From NCBI RefSeq assembly GCF_029227915.1, contig NC_079880.1:5582001-5646000 (forward strand): a DNA stretch of 64,000 nt. Direction: 5' to 3'. This stretch comes from Hydractinia symbiolongicarpus (Eukaryota > Cnidaria > Hydrozoa > Anthoathecata > Hydractiniidae). Below are positions 1 through 13,070 of this stretch, in pieces; the stretch's first letter is position 1, and each line of letters opens with the position of its first letter. Under the pieces are notes generated by a model. The model searched no databases, was not told where the DNA came from, and worked only from the letters and a program-made list of their open reading frames with translations. Position numbers and translations under genes: made by a program.

Positions 1-1000
1 CACAGGGTACTTTCTTTGCATACATGCGACTATACGTGCCAAGCCCGGGATTTACGGGAAATCGCGGGTTTTCGTTTGCCGGCGATTAAACTGGTTTTAT
101 TCAGCGTCTCATCAAAAATAAAAAACATTCTTGAAAACTACAAGTCTCATGCGTTTTAGTGGTGAAAAAATAATTTAAAAAATCGTTTGGGAAATGAGTT
201 TATTCCCTGGGTACTTTCTTTGTATACTTTTGACTATACGGGCCTAGTTCAGGATTTACGGGAAATCGCAGATTTTCGTTTGCCGGCGATTAAACTTCTT
301 TTATTCAGCGTCCCATCAAATATGAAAATATTTTTGAAAACTACAAGTCTCATGCGTTTAGTGGTAAAAAAATAATATAAAAAATCTTTCGGGAAATGAG
401 TTTACTCCCTGGGTACTTTCTTTGTATACTTTTGACTATACGGGCCGAGTCCAGGATTTACGGGAAATCGCAGGTTTTCGTTTGCCGGCGATGAAACTTC
501 TTTTATTCAGCGTCGCATCAAAAATGAAAACATTTTTGAAAACTACAAGTCTCATGCGTTTTAGTGGTGAAAAAATAATTTAAAAAATCGTTCGGGAAAT
601 GAGTTTATTCCCTGGGTACTTTCTTTGTATACTTTTGACTATACGGGCCGAGTGCGGGATTTACGGGAAATCGCGGATTTTCGTTTGCCGGCGATTAAAC
701 TTCTTTTATTCAGCGTCTCATCAAAAATGAAAACATTTTTAAAAACTACAAGTCTCATGCGTTTAGTGGTAAAAAAATAATATAAAAAATCGTTCGGGAA
801 ATGAGTTTACTCCCTGGGTACTTTCTTTGTATACTTTTGACTATACGGGCCGAGTCCAGGATTTACGGGAAATCGCAGGTTTTCGTTTGCCGGCGATTAA
901 ACTTCTTTTATTCAGCGTCTCATCAAAAATGAAAACATTTTTAAAAACTACAAGTCTCATGCGTTTTAGTGGTGAAAAAGTAATTTAAAAAATCGTTCGG

Positions 1001-1203
1001 GAAATGAGTTTACTCCCTGGGTACTTTCTTTGTATACTTTTGACTATACGGGCCAAGCCCGGGATTTACGGGAAATCGCGGGTTTTCGTTTGCCGGCGAT
1101 TAAACTTCTTTTATTCAGCGTCTCATCAAAAATGAAAACATTTTTAAAAACTACAAGTCTTATGCGTTTTAGTGGTGAAAAAATAATTTAAAAAATCGTT
1201 CTG
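1001..1203 (+). repeat. Reference satellite monomer (common class, 203 bp)
   Basis: This is a typical full-length monomer, phased at GAAATGAGTTTACT. In order it contains a CCCTGGGTAC segment, a GTATAC motif, ACTATACGGGCC, the dyad hairpin CCCGGGATTTACGGG with its right arm, TTGCCGGCGATT, TTTATTCAGCGTCTCATC, an A/T-tract segment around AAACATTTTTAAAAACT, CATGCGTTTTAGTGG, and an A-rich end before TCGTTC. The phase is arbitrary. Other common classes differ at a handful of fixed places, for example CACAGGG in place of CCTGGG, and CATTCGAC in place of CTTTTGAC. A class with GCGTTTAGTGGTAAAAAAAT at its end is usually 202 bp. Confidence 0.9.
1058..1082. other. Dyad-symmetric hairpin of the monomer, CCCG/CGGG form
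   Basis: The left arm CCCG, a G, then GATTT (1058-1067) is followed by the loop ACGGG (1068-1072) and by AAATC, a G, then CGGG (1073-1082). This gives 5 bp, one G-G mismatch and 4 further bp. It is present in most monomers of this class across both blocks. It could be a cruciform or RNA hairpin, or a palindromic protein site. The function is unknown. Confidence 0.7.
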
Positions 1204-2071
1204 GAAATGAGTTTACTCACAGGGTACTTTCTTTGCATACATGCAACTATACGTGCCAAGCCCGGGATTTACGGGAAATCGCGGGTTTTCGTTTGCCGGC
1301 GATTAAACTGGTTTTATTCAGCGTCTCATCAAAAATAAAAAACATTCTTGAAAACTACAAGTCTCATGCGTTTTAGTGGTGAAAAAATAATTTAAAAAAT
1401 CGTTCGGGAAATGAGTTTATTCCCTGGGTACTTTCTTTGTATACTTTTGACTATACGGGCCTAGTTCAGGATTTACGGGAAATCGCAGATTTTCGTTTGC
1501 CGGCGATTAAACTTCTTTTATTCAGCGTCCCATCAAATATGAAAATATTTTTGAAAACTACAAGTCTCATGCGTTTAGTGGTAAAAAAATAATATAAAAA
1601 ATCGTTCGGGAAATGAGTTTACTCCCTGGGTACTTTCTTTGTATACTTTTGACTATACGGGCCGAGTCCAGGATTTACGGGAAATCGCAGGTTTTCGTTT
1701 GCCGGCGATTAAACTTCTTTTATTCAGCGTCTCATCAAAAATGAAAACATTTTTAAAAACTACAAGTCTCATGCGTTTTAGTGGTGAAAAAGTAATTTAA
1801 AAAATCGTTCGGGAAATGAGTTTACTCCCTGGGTACTTTCTTTGTATACTTTTGACTATACGGGCCAAGCCCGGGATTTACGGGAAATCGCGGTTTTTCG
1901 TTTGCCGGCGATTAAACTTCTTTTATTCAGCGTCTCATCAAAAATGAAAACATTTTTAAAAGCTACAAGTCTCATGCCTTTTAGTGGTGAAAAAATAATT
2001 TAAAAAATCGTCGGGAAATGAGTTTACTCCCTGGGTACTTTCTTTGTATACTTTTGACTATACGGGCCGAG

Positions 2072-2096
2072 TCCGGGATTTACGGGAAATCGCGGA
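2072..2096. other. Dyad-symmetric hairpin of the monomer, TCCG/CGGA form
   Basis: In the monomer class with GCCGAGTCCGGG, the left outer arm reads TCCG (2072-2075) and the right outer arm CGGA (2093-2096), around the same GATTT/AAATC core. The outermost pair is T-A here and C-G in the common class, so both arms have changed together. In other classes the pairing is partly lost, for example GTCCAGG with GCAGG. Confidence 0.6.
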
Positions 2097-3429
2097 TTTT
2101 CGTTTGCCGGCGATTAAACTTCTTTTATTCAGCGTCCCATCAAATATGAAATAATTTTTGAAAACTTCAAGTCTCATGCGTTTAGTGGTAAAAAAATAAT
2201 ATAAAAAATTGTTCGGGAAATGAGTTTACTCCCTGGGTACTTTCTTTGTATACTTTTGACTATACGGGCCAAGCCCGGGATTTACGGGAAATCGCGGGTT
2301 TTCGTTTGCCAGCGATTAAACTTCTTTTATTCAGCGTCTCATCAAAAATGAAAACATTTTTAAAAACTACAAGTGTTATGCGTTTTAGTGGTGAAAAAAT
2401 AATTTAAAAAATCGTTCTTGAAATGCGTTTACTCCCTGGGTACTTTCTTTGTATACTTTTGACTATACGGGCCGAGTCCGGGATTTAGGGAAATCGCAGG
2501 TTTCGTTTCCCGGCGATTAAACTGCTTTTATTCAGCGTCTCATCAAAAATGAAAACATTTTTGAAAACTACAAGTCTCATGCGTTTTAGTGGTGAAAAAA
2601 TAATTTAAAAAATCGTTCGGGAAATGAGTTTACTCCCTGGGTACTTTCTTTGTATAATTTTGACTATACGGGCCAAGCCGGGATTTACGGTAAATCGCGG
2701 GTGTTCGTTTGCCGGCGATTAAACTTCTTTTATTCAGCGTCTCATCAAAAATGAAAACATTCTTAAAAACTACAAGTCTCATGGGCTTTAGTGGTGAAAA
2801 AATAATTTAAAAAATCGTTCGGAAAATGAGTTTACTCCCTGGGTACTTTCTTTGTATACATTTGACTATACGTGCCAAGCCCGGGATTTACGGGAAATCG
2901 CGGGTTTTCGTTTGCCGGTGATTAAACTTCTTTTATTCAGCGTCTCATCAAAAATGAAAACATTTTTGAAAACTACAAGTCTCATGCGTTTTAGTGGTGA
3001 AAAAATAATTTAAAAAATCGTTCTGGAAATGAGTTTACTCCCTGGGTACTTTCTTTGTATACTTTTGACTATACGGGCCAAGCCGGGATTTACGGGAAAT
3101 CGCGGGTTTTTGTTTGCCGGCGATTAAACTTCTTTTATTCAGCGTCTCATCAAAAATGAAAACATTTTTAAAAACTACAAGTCTTATGCGTTTTAGTGGT
3201 GAAAAAATAATTTAAAAAATCGTTCTGGAAATGAGTTTACTCACAGGGTACTTTCTTTGTGTACATTCGACTATACGGACCAAGCCGGGATTTACGGGAA
3301 ATCGCGGGTTTTCGTTTTCCGGCTATTAAACCTCTTTCATTAAGCGTCTCATCAAAAATGGAAACATTTTTAAAAACTACAAGTCTCATGCGTTTTAGTG
3401 GTGAAAAAATACTTTAAAAAATCGTTCGG

Positions 3430-3557
3430 AAAATGAGTTTACTCCCTGGGTACTTTCTTTGTATACATTCGACTATACGTGCCAAGCCCGGGATTTACGG
3501 GAAATCGCGGGTTTTCGTTTGCCGGCGATTAAACTTCTTTTATTCAGCGTCTCATCA
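3430..3557 (+). repeat. Truncated satellite monomer (~128 bp, 75-bp internal deletion)
   Basis: The monomer runs normally to CATCAAAAATGA and then jumps straight to GTTTACTCCC of the next monomer. A normal copy would have about 75 bp between these points. The short sequence AAATGA occurs at both ends of the missing stretch, which fits deletion or unequal exchange at microhomology. It is the clearest internal deletion I saw in the left block. Confidence 0.85.
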
Positions 3558-6500
3558 AAAATGAGTTTACTCCCTGGGTACTTTCTTTGTATACTTTTGA
3601 CTATACGGGCCAAGCCCGGGATTTACGGGAAATCGCGGGTTTTCGTTTGCCGGCGATTAAACTTCTTTTATCCAGCGTCTCATCAAAAGTGAAAACATTT
3701 TTGAAAACTACAAGTCTTATGCGTTTTAGTGGTGAAAAAATAATTTAAAAAATCGTTCTTGAAATGCGTTTACTCCCTGGGTACTTTCTTTGTATACTTT
3801 TGACTATACGGGCCGAGTCCGGGATTTAGGGAAATCGCAGGTTTCGTTTCCCGGCGATTAAACTGCTTTTATTCAGCGTCTCATCAAAAATGAAAACATT
3901 TTTGAAAACTACAAGTCTCATGCGTTTTAGTGGTGAAAAAATAATTTAAAAAATCGTTCGGGAAATGAGTTTACTCCCTGGGTACTTTCTTTGTATACTT
4001 TTGACTATACGGGCCAAGCCGGGATTTACGGTAAATCGCGGGTTTTCGTTTGCCGGCGATTAAACTTCTTTTATTCAGCGTCTCATCAAAAATGAAAACA
4101 TTTTTAAAAACTACAAGTCTCATGGGCTTTAGTGGTGAAAAAATAATTTAAAAAATCGTTCGGAAAATGAGTTTACTCCCTGGGTACTTTCTTTGTATAC
4201 ATTCGACTATACGTGCCAAGCCCGGGATTTACGGGAAATCGCGGGTTTTCGTTTGCCGGCGATTAAACTTCTTTTATTCAGCGTCTCATCAAAAATGAAA
4301 ACATTTTTGAAAACTACAAGTCTCATGCGTTTTAGTGGTGAAAAAATAATTTAAAAAATCGTTCTGGAAATGAGTTTACTCCCTGGGTACTTTCTTTGTA
4401 TACTTTTGACTATACGGGCCAAGCCGGGATTTACGGGAAATCGCGGGTTTTCGTTTGCCGGCGATTAAACTTCTTTTATTCAGCGTCTCATCAAAAATGA
4501 AAACATTTTTAAAAACTACAAGTCTTATGCGTTTTAGTGGTGAAAAAATAATTTAAAAAATCGTTCTGGAAATGAGTTTACTCACAGGGTACTTTCTTTG
4601 TGTACATTCGACTATACGGGCCAAGCCCGGAATTTACGTGAAATCGCGGGTTTTCGTTTTCCGGCGATTAAACCTCTTTCATTAAGCGTCTCATCAAAAA
4701 TGGAAACATTTTTAAAAACTACAAGTCTCATGCGTTTCAGTGGTGAAAAAATACTTTAAAAAATCGTTCGGAAAATGAGTTTACTCCCTGGGTACTTTCT
4801 TTGTATACATTCGACTATACGTGCCAAGCCCGGGATTTACGGGAAATCGCGGGTTTTCGTTTGCCGGCGATTAAACTTCTTTTATTCAGCGTCTCATCAA
4901 AAATGAAAACATTTTTAAAAACTACAAGTCTCATGCGTTTTAGTGGTGAAAAAATAATTTAAAAAATCGTTCTGGAAATGAGTTTACTCCCTGGGTACTT
5001 TCTTTGTATACTTTTGACTATACGGGCCAAGCCGGGATTTACGGGAAATCGCGGGTTTTCGTTTGCCGGCGATTAAACTTCTTTTATTCAGCGTCTCATC
5101 AAGAATGAAAACATTTTTAAAAACTACAAGTCTTATGCGTTTTAGTGGTGAAAAAATAATTCAAAAAATCGTTCTGGAAATGAGTTTACTCACAGGGTAC
5201 TTTCTTTGTGTACATTCGACTATACGGGCCAAGCCCGGGATTTACGGGAAATCGCGGGTTTTCGTTTTCCGGCGATTAAACCTCTTTCATTAAGCGTCTC
5301 ATCAAAAATGGAAACATTTTTAAAAACTACAAGTCTTATGCGTTTTAGTGGTGAAAAAATAATTTAAAAAATCGTTCTGGAAATGAGTTTACTCACAGGG
5401 TACTTTCTTTGTATACATGCGACTATACGTGCCAAGCCCGGGATTTACGGGAAATCGCGGGTTTTCGTTTGCCGGCGATTAAACTGGTTTTATTCAGCGT
5501 CTCATCAAAAATGAAAACATTCTTGAAAACTACAAGTCTCATGCGTTTTAGTGGTGAAAAAATAATTTAAAAAATCGTTCGGGAAATGAGTTTATTCCCT
5601 GGGTACTTTCTTTGTATACTTTTGACTATACGGGCCGAGTTCGGGATTTACGGGAAATCGCGGATTTTCGTTTGCCGGCGATTAAACTTCTTTTATTCAG
5701 CGTCCCATCAAATATGAAAATATTTTTAAAAACTACAAGTCTCATGCGTTTAGTGGTAAAAAAATAATATAAAAAATCGTTCGGGAAATGAGTTTACTCC
5801 CTGGGTACTTTCTTTGTATACTTTTGACTATACGGGCCGAGTCAAGGATTTACGGGAAATCGCAGGTTTTCGTTTGCCGGCGATTAAACTTCTTTTATTC
5901 AGCGTCTCATCAAAAATGAAAACATTTTTAAAAACTACAAGTCTCATGCGTTTTTGTGGTGAAAAAGTAATTTAAAAAATCGTTCGGGAAATGAGTTTAC
6001 TTCCTGGGTACTTTCTTTGTATACTTTTGACTATACGGGCCAAGCCCGGGATTTACGGGAAATCGCGGGTTTTCGTTTGCCGGCGATTAAACTTCTTTTA
6101 TTCAGCGTCTCATCAAAAATGAAAACATTTTTAAAAACTACAAGTCTTATGCGTTTTAGTGGTGAAAAAATAATTTAAAAAATCGTTCTGGAAATGAGTT
6201 TACTCACAGGGTACTTTCGTTGTGTACATTCGACTATACGGGCCAAGCCCGGGATTTACGGGAAATCGCGGGTTTTCGTTTTCCGGCGATTAAACCTCTT
6301 TCATTAAGCGTCTCATCAAAAATGGAAACATTTTTAAGAAATACAAGTCTTATGCGTTTTAGTGGTGAAAAAATAATTTAAAAAATCGTTCTGGAAATGA
6401 GTTTACTCACAGGGTACTTTCTTTGCATACATGCGACTATACGTGCCAAGCCCGGGATTTACGGGAAATCGCGGGTTTTCGTTTGCCGGCGATTAAACTG

Positions 6501-8623
6501 GTTTTATTCAGCGTCTCATCAAAAATGAAAACATTCTTGAAAACTACAAGTCTCATGCGTTTTAGTGGTGAAAAAATAATTTAAAAAATCGTTCGGGAAA
6601 TGAGTTTACTCACAGGGTACTTTCTTTGCATACATGCGACTATACGTGCCAAGCCCGGGATTTACGGGAAATCGCGGGTTTTCGTTTTCCGGCGATTAAA
6701 CTGGTTTTATTCAGCGTCTCATCAAAAATGAAAACATTCTTGAAAACTACAAGTCTCATGCGTTTTAGTGGTGAAAAAATAATTTAAAAAATCGTTCGGG
6801 AAATGAGTTTACTCCCTGGGTACTTTCTTTGTATACTTTTGACTATACGGGCCGAGTCCAGGATTTACGGGAAATCGCAGGTTATCGTTTGACGGCGATT
6901 AAACTTCTTTTATTCAGCGTCTCAACAAAAATGAAAACATTTTTAAAAACTACAAGTCTCATGCGTTTTAGTGGTGAAAAAGTAATTTAAAAAATCGTTC
7001 GGGAAATGAGTTTACTCCCTGGGTACTTTCTTTGTATACTTTTGACTATACTGGCCAAGCCCGGGATTTACGGGAAATCGCGGGTTTTCGTTTGCCGGCG
7101 ATTAAACTTCTTTTATTCAGCGTCTCATCAAAAATGAAAACATTTTTAAAAGCTACAAGTCTCATGCGTTTTAGTGGTGAAAAAATAATTTAAAAAATCG
7201 TCGGGAAATGAGTTTACTCCCTGGGTACTTTCTTTGTATACTTTTGACTATACGGGCCGAGTTCGGGATTTACGGGAAATCGCGGATTTTCGTTTGCCAG
7301 CGATTAAACTTCTTTTATTCAGCGTCCCATCAAATATGAAAATATTTTTGAAAACTACAAGTCTCATGCGTTTAGTGGTAAAAAAATAATATAAAAAATC
7401 GTTCGGGAAATGAGTTTACTCCCTGGGTACTTTCTTTGTATACTTTTGACTATACGGGCCGAGTCCAGGATTTACGGGAAATCGCAGGTTTTCGTTTGCC
7501 GGCGATTAAACTTCTTTTATTCAGCGTCTCATCAAAAATGAAAACATTTTTAAAAACTACAAGTCTCATGCGTTTTAGTGGTGAAAAAGTAATTTAAAAA
7601 ATCGTTCGGGAAATGAGTTTACTCCCTGGGTACTTTCTTTGTATACTTTTGACTATACGGGCCAAGCCCGGGATTTACGGGAAATCGCGGGTTTTCGTTT
7701 GCCGGCGATTAAACTTCTTTTATTCAGCGTCTCATCAAAAATGAAAACATTTTTAAAAACTGCAAGTCTTATGCGTTTTAGTGGTGAAAAAATAATTTGA
7801 AAAATCGTTCTGGAAATGAGTTTACTCACAGGGTACTTTCGTTGTGTACATTCGACTATACGGGCCAAGCCCGGGATTTACGGGAAATTGCGGGTTTTCG
7901 TTTTCCGGCGATTAAACCTCTTTCATTAAGCGTCTCATCAAAAATGGAAACATTTTTAAAAACTACAAGTCTTATGCGTTTTAGTGGTGAAAAAATAATT
8001 TAAAAAATCGTTCTGGAAATGAGTTTACTCACAGGGTACTTTCTTTGCATACATGCGACTATACGTGCCAAGCCCGGGATTTACGGGAAATCGCGGGTTT
8101 TCGTTTGCCGGCGATTAAACTGGTTTTATTCAGCGTCTCATCAAAAATGAAAACATTCTTGAAAACTACAAGTCTCATGCGTTTTAGTGGTGAAAAAATA
8201 ATTTAAAAAATCGTTCAGGAAATGAGTTTATTCCCTGGGTACTTTCTTTGTATACTTTTGACTATACGGGCCTAGTTCGGGATTTACGGGAAATCGCAGA
8301 TTTTCGTTTGCCGGCGATTAAACTTCTTTTATTCAGCGTCTCATCAAATATGAAAATATTTTTGAAAACTACAAGTCTCATGCGTTTAGTGGTAAAAAAA
8401 TAATATAAAAAATCGTTCGGGAAATGAGTTTACTCCCTGGGTACTTTCTTTGTATACTTTTGACTATACGGGCCGAGTCCAGGATTTACGGGAAATCGCA
8501 GGTTATCGTTTGCCGGCGATTAAACTTCTTTTATTCAGCGTCTCATCAAAAATGAAAACATTTTTAAAAACTACAAGTCTCATGCGTTTTAGTGGTGAAA
8601 AAGTGATTTAAAAAATCGTTCGG

Positions 8624-9836
8624 GAAATGAGTTTACTCCCTGGGTACTTTCTTTGTATACTTTTGACTATACGGGCCAAGCCCGGGATTTACGGGAAATC
8701 GCGGGTTTTCGTTTGCCGGCGATTAAACTTCTTTTATTCAGCGTCTCATCAAAAATAAAAACATTTTTAAAAGCTACAAGTCTCATGCGTTTTAGTGGTG
8801 AAAAAATAATTTAAAAAACCGTCGGGAAATGAGTTTACTCCCTGGGTACTTTCTTTGTATACTTTTGACTATACGGGCCGAGTCCGGGATTTACGGGAAA
8901 TCGCGGATTTTCGTTTGCCGGCGATTAAACTTCTTTTATTCAGCGTCCCATCAAATATGAAATAATTTTTGAAAACTTCAAGTCTCATGCGTTTAGTGGT
9001 AAAAAAATAATATAAAAAATCGTTCGGGAAATGAGTTTACTCCCTGGGTACTTTCTTTGTATACTTTTGACTATACGGGCCAAGCCCGGGATTTACGGGA
9101 AATCGCGGGTTTTCGTTTGCCGGCGATTAAGCTTCTTTTATTCAGCGTCTCATCAAAAATGAAAACATTTTTAAAAACTACAAGTCTTATGCGTTTTAGT
9201 GGTGAAAAAATAATTTAAAAAATCGTTCTTGAAATGCGTTTACTCCCTGGGTACTTTCTTTGTATACTTTTGACTATACGGGCCGAGTCCGGGATTTAGG
9301 GAAATCGCAGGTTTTGTTTCCCGGCGATTAAACTGCTTTTATTCAGCGTCTCATCAAAAATGAAAACATTTTTGAAAACTACAAGTCTCATGCGTTTTAG
9401 TGGTGAAAAAATAATTTAAAAAATCGTTCGGGAAATGAGTTTACTCCCTGGGTACTTTCTTTGTATACTTTTGACTATACGGGCCAAGCCGGGATTTACG
9501 GTAAATCGCGGGTTTTCGTTTGCCGGCGATTAAACTTCTTTTATTCAGCGTCTCATCAAAAATGAAAACATTTTTAAAAACTACAAGTCTCATGGGCTTT
9601 AGTGGTGAAAAAATAATTTAAAAAATCGTTCTGGAAATGAGTTTACTCACAGGGTACTTTCTTTGTATACATTCGACTATACGTGCCAAGCCCGGGATTT
9701 ACGGGAAATCGCGGGTTTTCGTTAGCCGGCAATGAAACTTCTTTTATTCAGCGTCTCATCAAAAATGAAAACATTTTTAAAAACTACAAGTCTCATGCGT
9801 TTTAGTGGTGAAAAAGTAATTTAAAAAATCGTTCGG
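8624..9836 (+). repeat. Higher-order repeat, 6 monomers, copy 1
   Basis: Six variant monomers recur in the same order in the next unit (9837-11048). They include the copy starting at TCGTCGGG, the copy with GAAATAATTTTTG, the copy with GTTCTTGAAATGCG and the one with CATGGGCTTTAG. A related but more diverged run is seen near 1816-2822. The unit length of 1213 bp equals six monomers. Confidence 0.8.
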
Positions 9837-11048
9837 GAAATGAGTTTACTTCCTGGGTACTTTTTTGTATACTTTTGACTATACGGGCCAAACCCGGGAT
9901 TTACGGGAAATCGCGGGTTTTCGTTTGCCGGCGATTAAACTTCTTTTATTCAGCGTCTCATCAAAAATGAAAACATTTTTAAAAGCTACAAGTCTCATGC
10001 GTTTTAGTGGTGAAAAAATAATTTAAAAAATCGTCGGGAAATGAGTTTACTCCCTGGGTACTTTCTTTGTATACTTTTGACTATACGGGCCGAGTCCGGG
10101 ATTTACGGGAAATCGCGGATTTTCGTTTGCCGGCGATTAAACTTCTTTTATTCAGCGTCCCATCAAATATGAAATAATTTTTGAAAACTTCAAGTCTCAT
10201 GCGTTTAGTGGTAAAAAAATAATATAAAAAATCGTTCGGGAAATGAGTTTACTCCCTGGGTACTTTCTTTGTATACTTTTGACTATACGGGCCAAGCCCG
10301 GGATTTACGGGAAATCGCGGGTTTTCGTTTGCCGGCGATTAAACTTCTTTTATTCAGCGTCTCATCAAAAATGAAAACATTTTTAAAAACTACAAGTCTT
10401 ATGCGTTTTAGTGGTGAAAAAATAATTTAAAAAATCGTTCTTGAAATGCGTTTACTCCCTGGGTACTTTCTTTGTATACTTTTGACTATACGGGCCGAGT
10501 CCGGGATTTAGGGAAATCGCAGGTTTCGTTTCCCGGCGATTAAACTGCTTTTATTCAGCGTCTCATCAAAAATGAAAACATTTTTGAAAACTACAAGTCT
10601 CATGCGTTTTAGTGGTGAAAAAATAATTTAAAAAATCGTTCGGGAAATGAGTTTACTCCCTGGGTACTTTCTTTGTATACTTTTGACTATACGGGCCAAG
10701 CCGGGATTTACGGTAAATCGCGGGTTTTCGTTTGCCGGCGATTAAACTTCTTTTATTCAGCGTCTCATCAAAAATGAAAACATTTTTAAAAACTACAAGT
10801 CTCATGGGCTTTAGTGGTGAAAAAATAATTTAAAAAATCGTTCTGGAAATGAGTTTACTCACAGGGTACTTTCTTTGTATACATTCGACTATACGTGCCA
10901 AGCCCGGGATTTACGGGAAATCGCGGGTTTTCGTTTGCCGGCGATGACACTTCTTTTATTCAGCGTCTCATCAAAAATGAAAACATTTTTGAAAACTACA
11001 AGTCTCATGCGTTTTAGTGGTGAAAAAATAATTTAAAAAATCGTTCGG
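9837..11048 (+). repeat. Higher-order repeat, 6 monomers, copy 2
   Basis: This is the adjacent copy of the 6-mer unit, 1212 bp, with the same order of variants. The copies differ at scattered bases, for example TTAGCCGGCAATG in copy 1 and TTGCCGGCGATG in copy 2, so this duplication is not the youngest one in the window. Confidence 0.8.
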
Positions 11049-11655
11049 GAAATGAGTTTACTCCCTGGGTACTTTCTTTGTATACTTTTGACTATACGGG
11101 CCAAGCCCGGGATTTACGGGAAATCGCGGGTTTTCGTTTGCCGGCAATTAAACTTCTTTTATTCAGCGTCTCATCAAAAATGAAAACATTTTTAAAAACT
11201 ACAAGTCTCATGCGTTTTAGTGGTGAAAAAATAATTTAAAAAATCGTTCGGGAAATGAGTTTACTCCCTGGGTACTTTCTTTGTATACTTTTGACTATAC
11301 GGGCCAAGCCCGGGATTTACGGGAAATCGCGGGTTTTCGTTTGCCGGCAATTAAACTTCTTTTATTCAGCGTCTCATCAAAAATGAAAACATTTTTAAAA
11401 ACTACAAGTCTTATGCGTTTTAGTGGTGAAAAAATAATTTAAAAAATCGTTCTGGAAATGAGTTTACTCCCTGGGTACTTTCTTTGTATACTTTTGACTA
11501 TACGGGATGAGTCCGAGATTTAGGGAAATCGCAGGTTTCGTTTCCCGGCGATTAAACTGCTTTTATTCAGCGTCTCATCAAAAATGAAAACATTTTTGAA
11601 AACTACAAGTCTCATGCGTTTTAGTGGTGAAAAAATAATTTAAAAAATCGTTCGG
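11049..11655 (+). repeat. Higher-order repeat, 3 monomers, copy 1
   Basis: The unit has two monomers carrying CCGGCAATTAAAC followed by one carrying GGGATGAGTCCGAGA. It is followed directly by a second copy at 11656-12262. Each unit is 607 bp. Confidence 0.8.
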
Positions 11656-12262
11656 GAAATGAGTTTACTCCCTGGGTACTTTCTTTGTATACTTTTGACT
11701 ATACGGGCCAAGCCCGGGATTTACGGGAAATCGCGGGTTTTCGTTTGCCGGCAATTAAACTTCTTTTATTCAGCGTCTCATCAAAAATGAAAACATTTTT
11801 AAAAACTACAAGTCTCATGCGTTTTAGTGGTGAAAAAATAATTTAAAAAATCGTTCGGGAAATGAGTTTACTCCCTGGGTACTTTCTTTGTATACTTTTG
11901 ACTATACGGGCCAAGCCCGGGATTTACGGGAAATCGCGGGTTTTCGTTTGCCGGCAATTAAACTTCTTTTATTCAGCGTCTCATCAAAAATGAAAACATT
12001 TTTAAAAACTACAAGTCTTATGCGTTTTAGTGGTGAAAAAATAATTTAAAAAATCGTTCTGGAAATGAGTTTACTCCCTGGGTACTTTCTTTGTATACAT
12101 TTGACTATACGGGATGAGTCCGAGATTTAGGGAAATCGCAGGTTTCGTTTCCCGGCGATTAAACTGCTTTTATTCAGCGTCTCATCAAAAATGAAAACAT
12201 TTTTGAAAACTACAAGTCTCATGCGTTTTAGTGGTGAAAAAATAATTTAAAAAATCGTTCGG
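11656..12262 (+). repeat. Higher-order repeat, 3 monomers, copy 2
   Basis: It repeats 11049-11655 with few differences, one being CATTTGAC in place of CTTTTGAC in the third monomer. The rare GGGATGAGTCCGAGA variant is shared. Confidence 0.8.
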
Positions 12263-13070
12263 GAAATGAGTTTACTCCCTGGGTACTTTCTTTGTATACT
12301 TTTGACTATACGGGCCAAGCCAGGATTTACGGGAAATCGCGGGTTTTCGTTTGCCGGCGATTAAACTTCTTTTATTCAGCGTCTCATCAAAAATGAAAAC
12401 ATTTTTAAAAACTACAAGTCTCATGGGCTTTAGTGGTGAAAAAATAATTTAAAAAATTGTTCTGGAAATGAGTTTACTCACAGGGTACTTTCTTTGTATA
12501 CATTCGACTATACGTGCCAAGCCCGGGATTTACGGGAAATCGCGGGTTTTCGTTTGCCGGCGATTAAACTTCTTTTATTCAGCGTCTCATCAAAAATGAA
12601 AACATTTTTGAGAACTACAAGTCTCATGCGTTTTAGTGGTGAAAAAATAATTTAAAAAATCGTGCAGGAAATGAGTTTACTCCCTGGGTACTTTCTTTGT
12701 ATACTTTTGACTATACGGGCCAAGACGGGATTTACGGGAAATCGCGGGTTTTCGTTTGCCGGCGATTAAACTTCTTTTATTCAGCGTCTCATCAAAGTGA
12801 AAACATTTTTAAAAACTACAAGTCTTATGCGTTTTAGTGGTGAAAAAATAATTTAAAAAATCGTTCTGGAAATGAGTTTACTCACAGGGTACTTTCTTTG
12901 TATACATTCGACTATATGGGCCAAGCCCGGGATTTACGGGAAATCGCGGGTTTTCGTTTGCCGGCAATTAAACTTCTTTTATTCAGCGTCTCATCAAAAA
13001 TGAAAACATTTTTAAAAACTACAAGTCTTATGCGTTTTAGTGGTGAAAAAATAATTTAAAAAATCGTTCT
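12061..13070 (+). repeat. Higher-order repeat, 5 monomers, copy 1
   Basis: Landmarks recur at a step of 1010 bp: GGGATGAGTCCGAG at 12111 and 13121, CATGGGCTT near 12422 and 13432, and CCAAGACGGGA near 12720 and 13730. It overlaps the end of the second 3-mer copy because the 5-mer shares that monomer. Confidence 0.75.
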
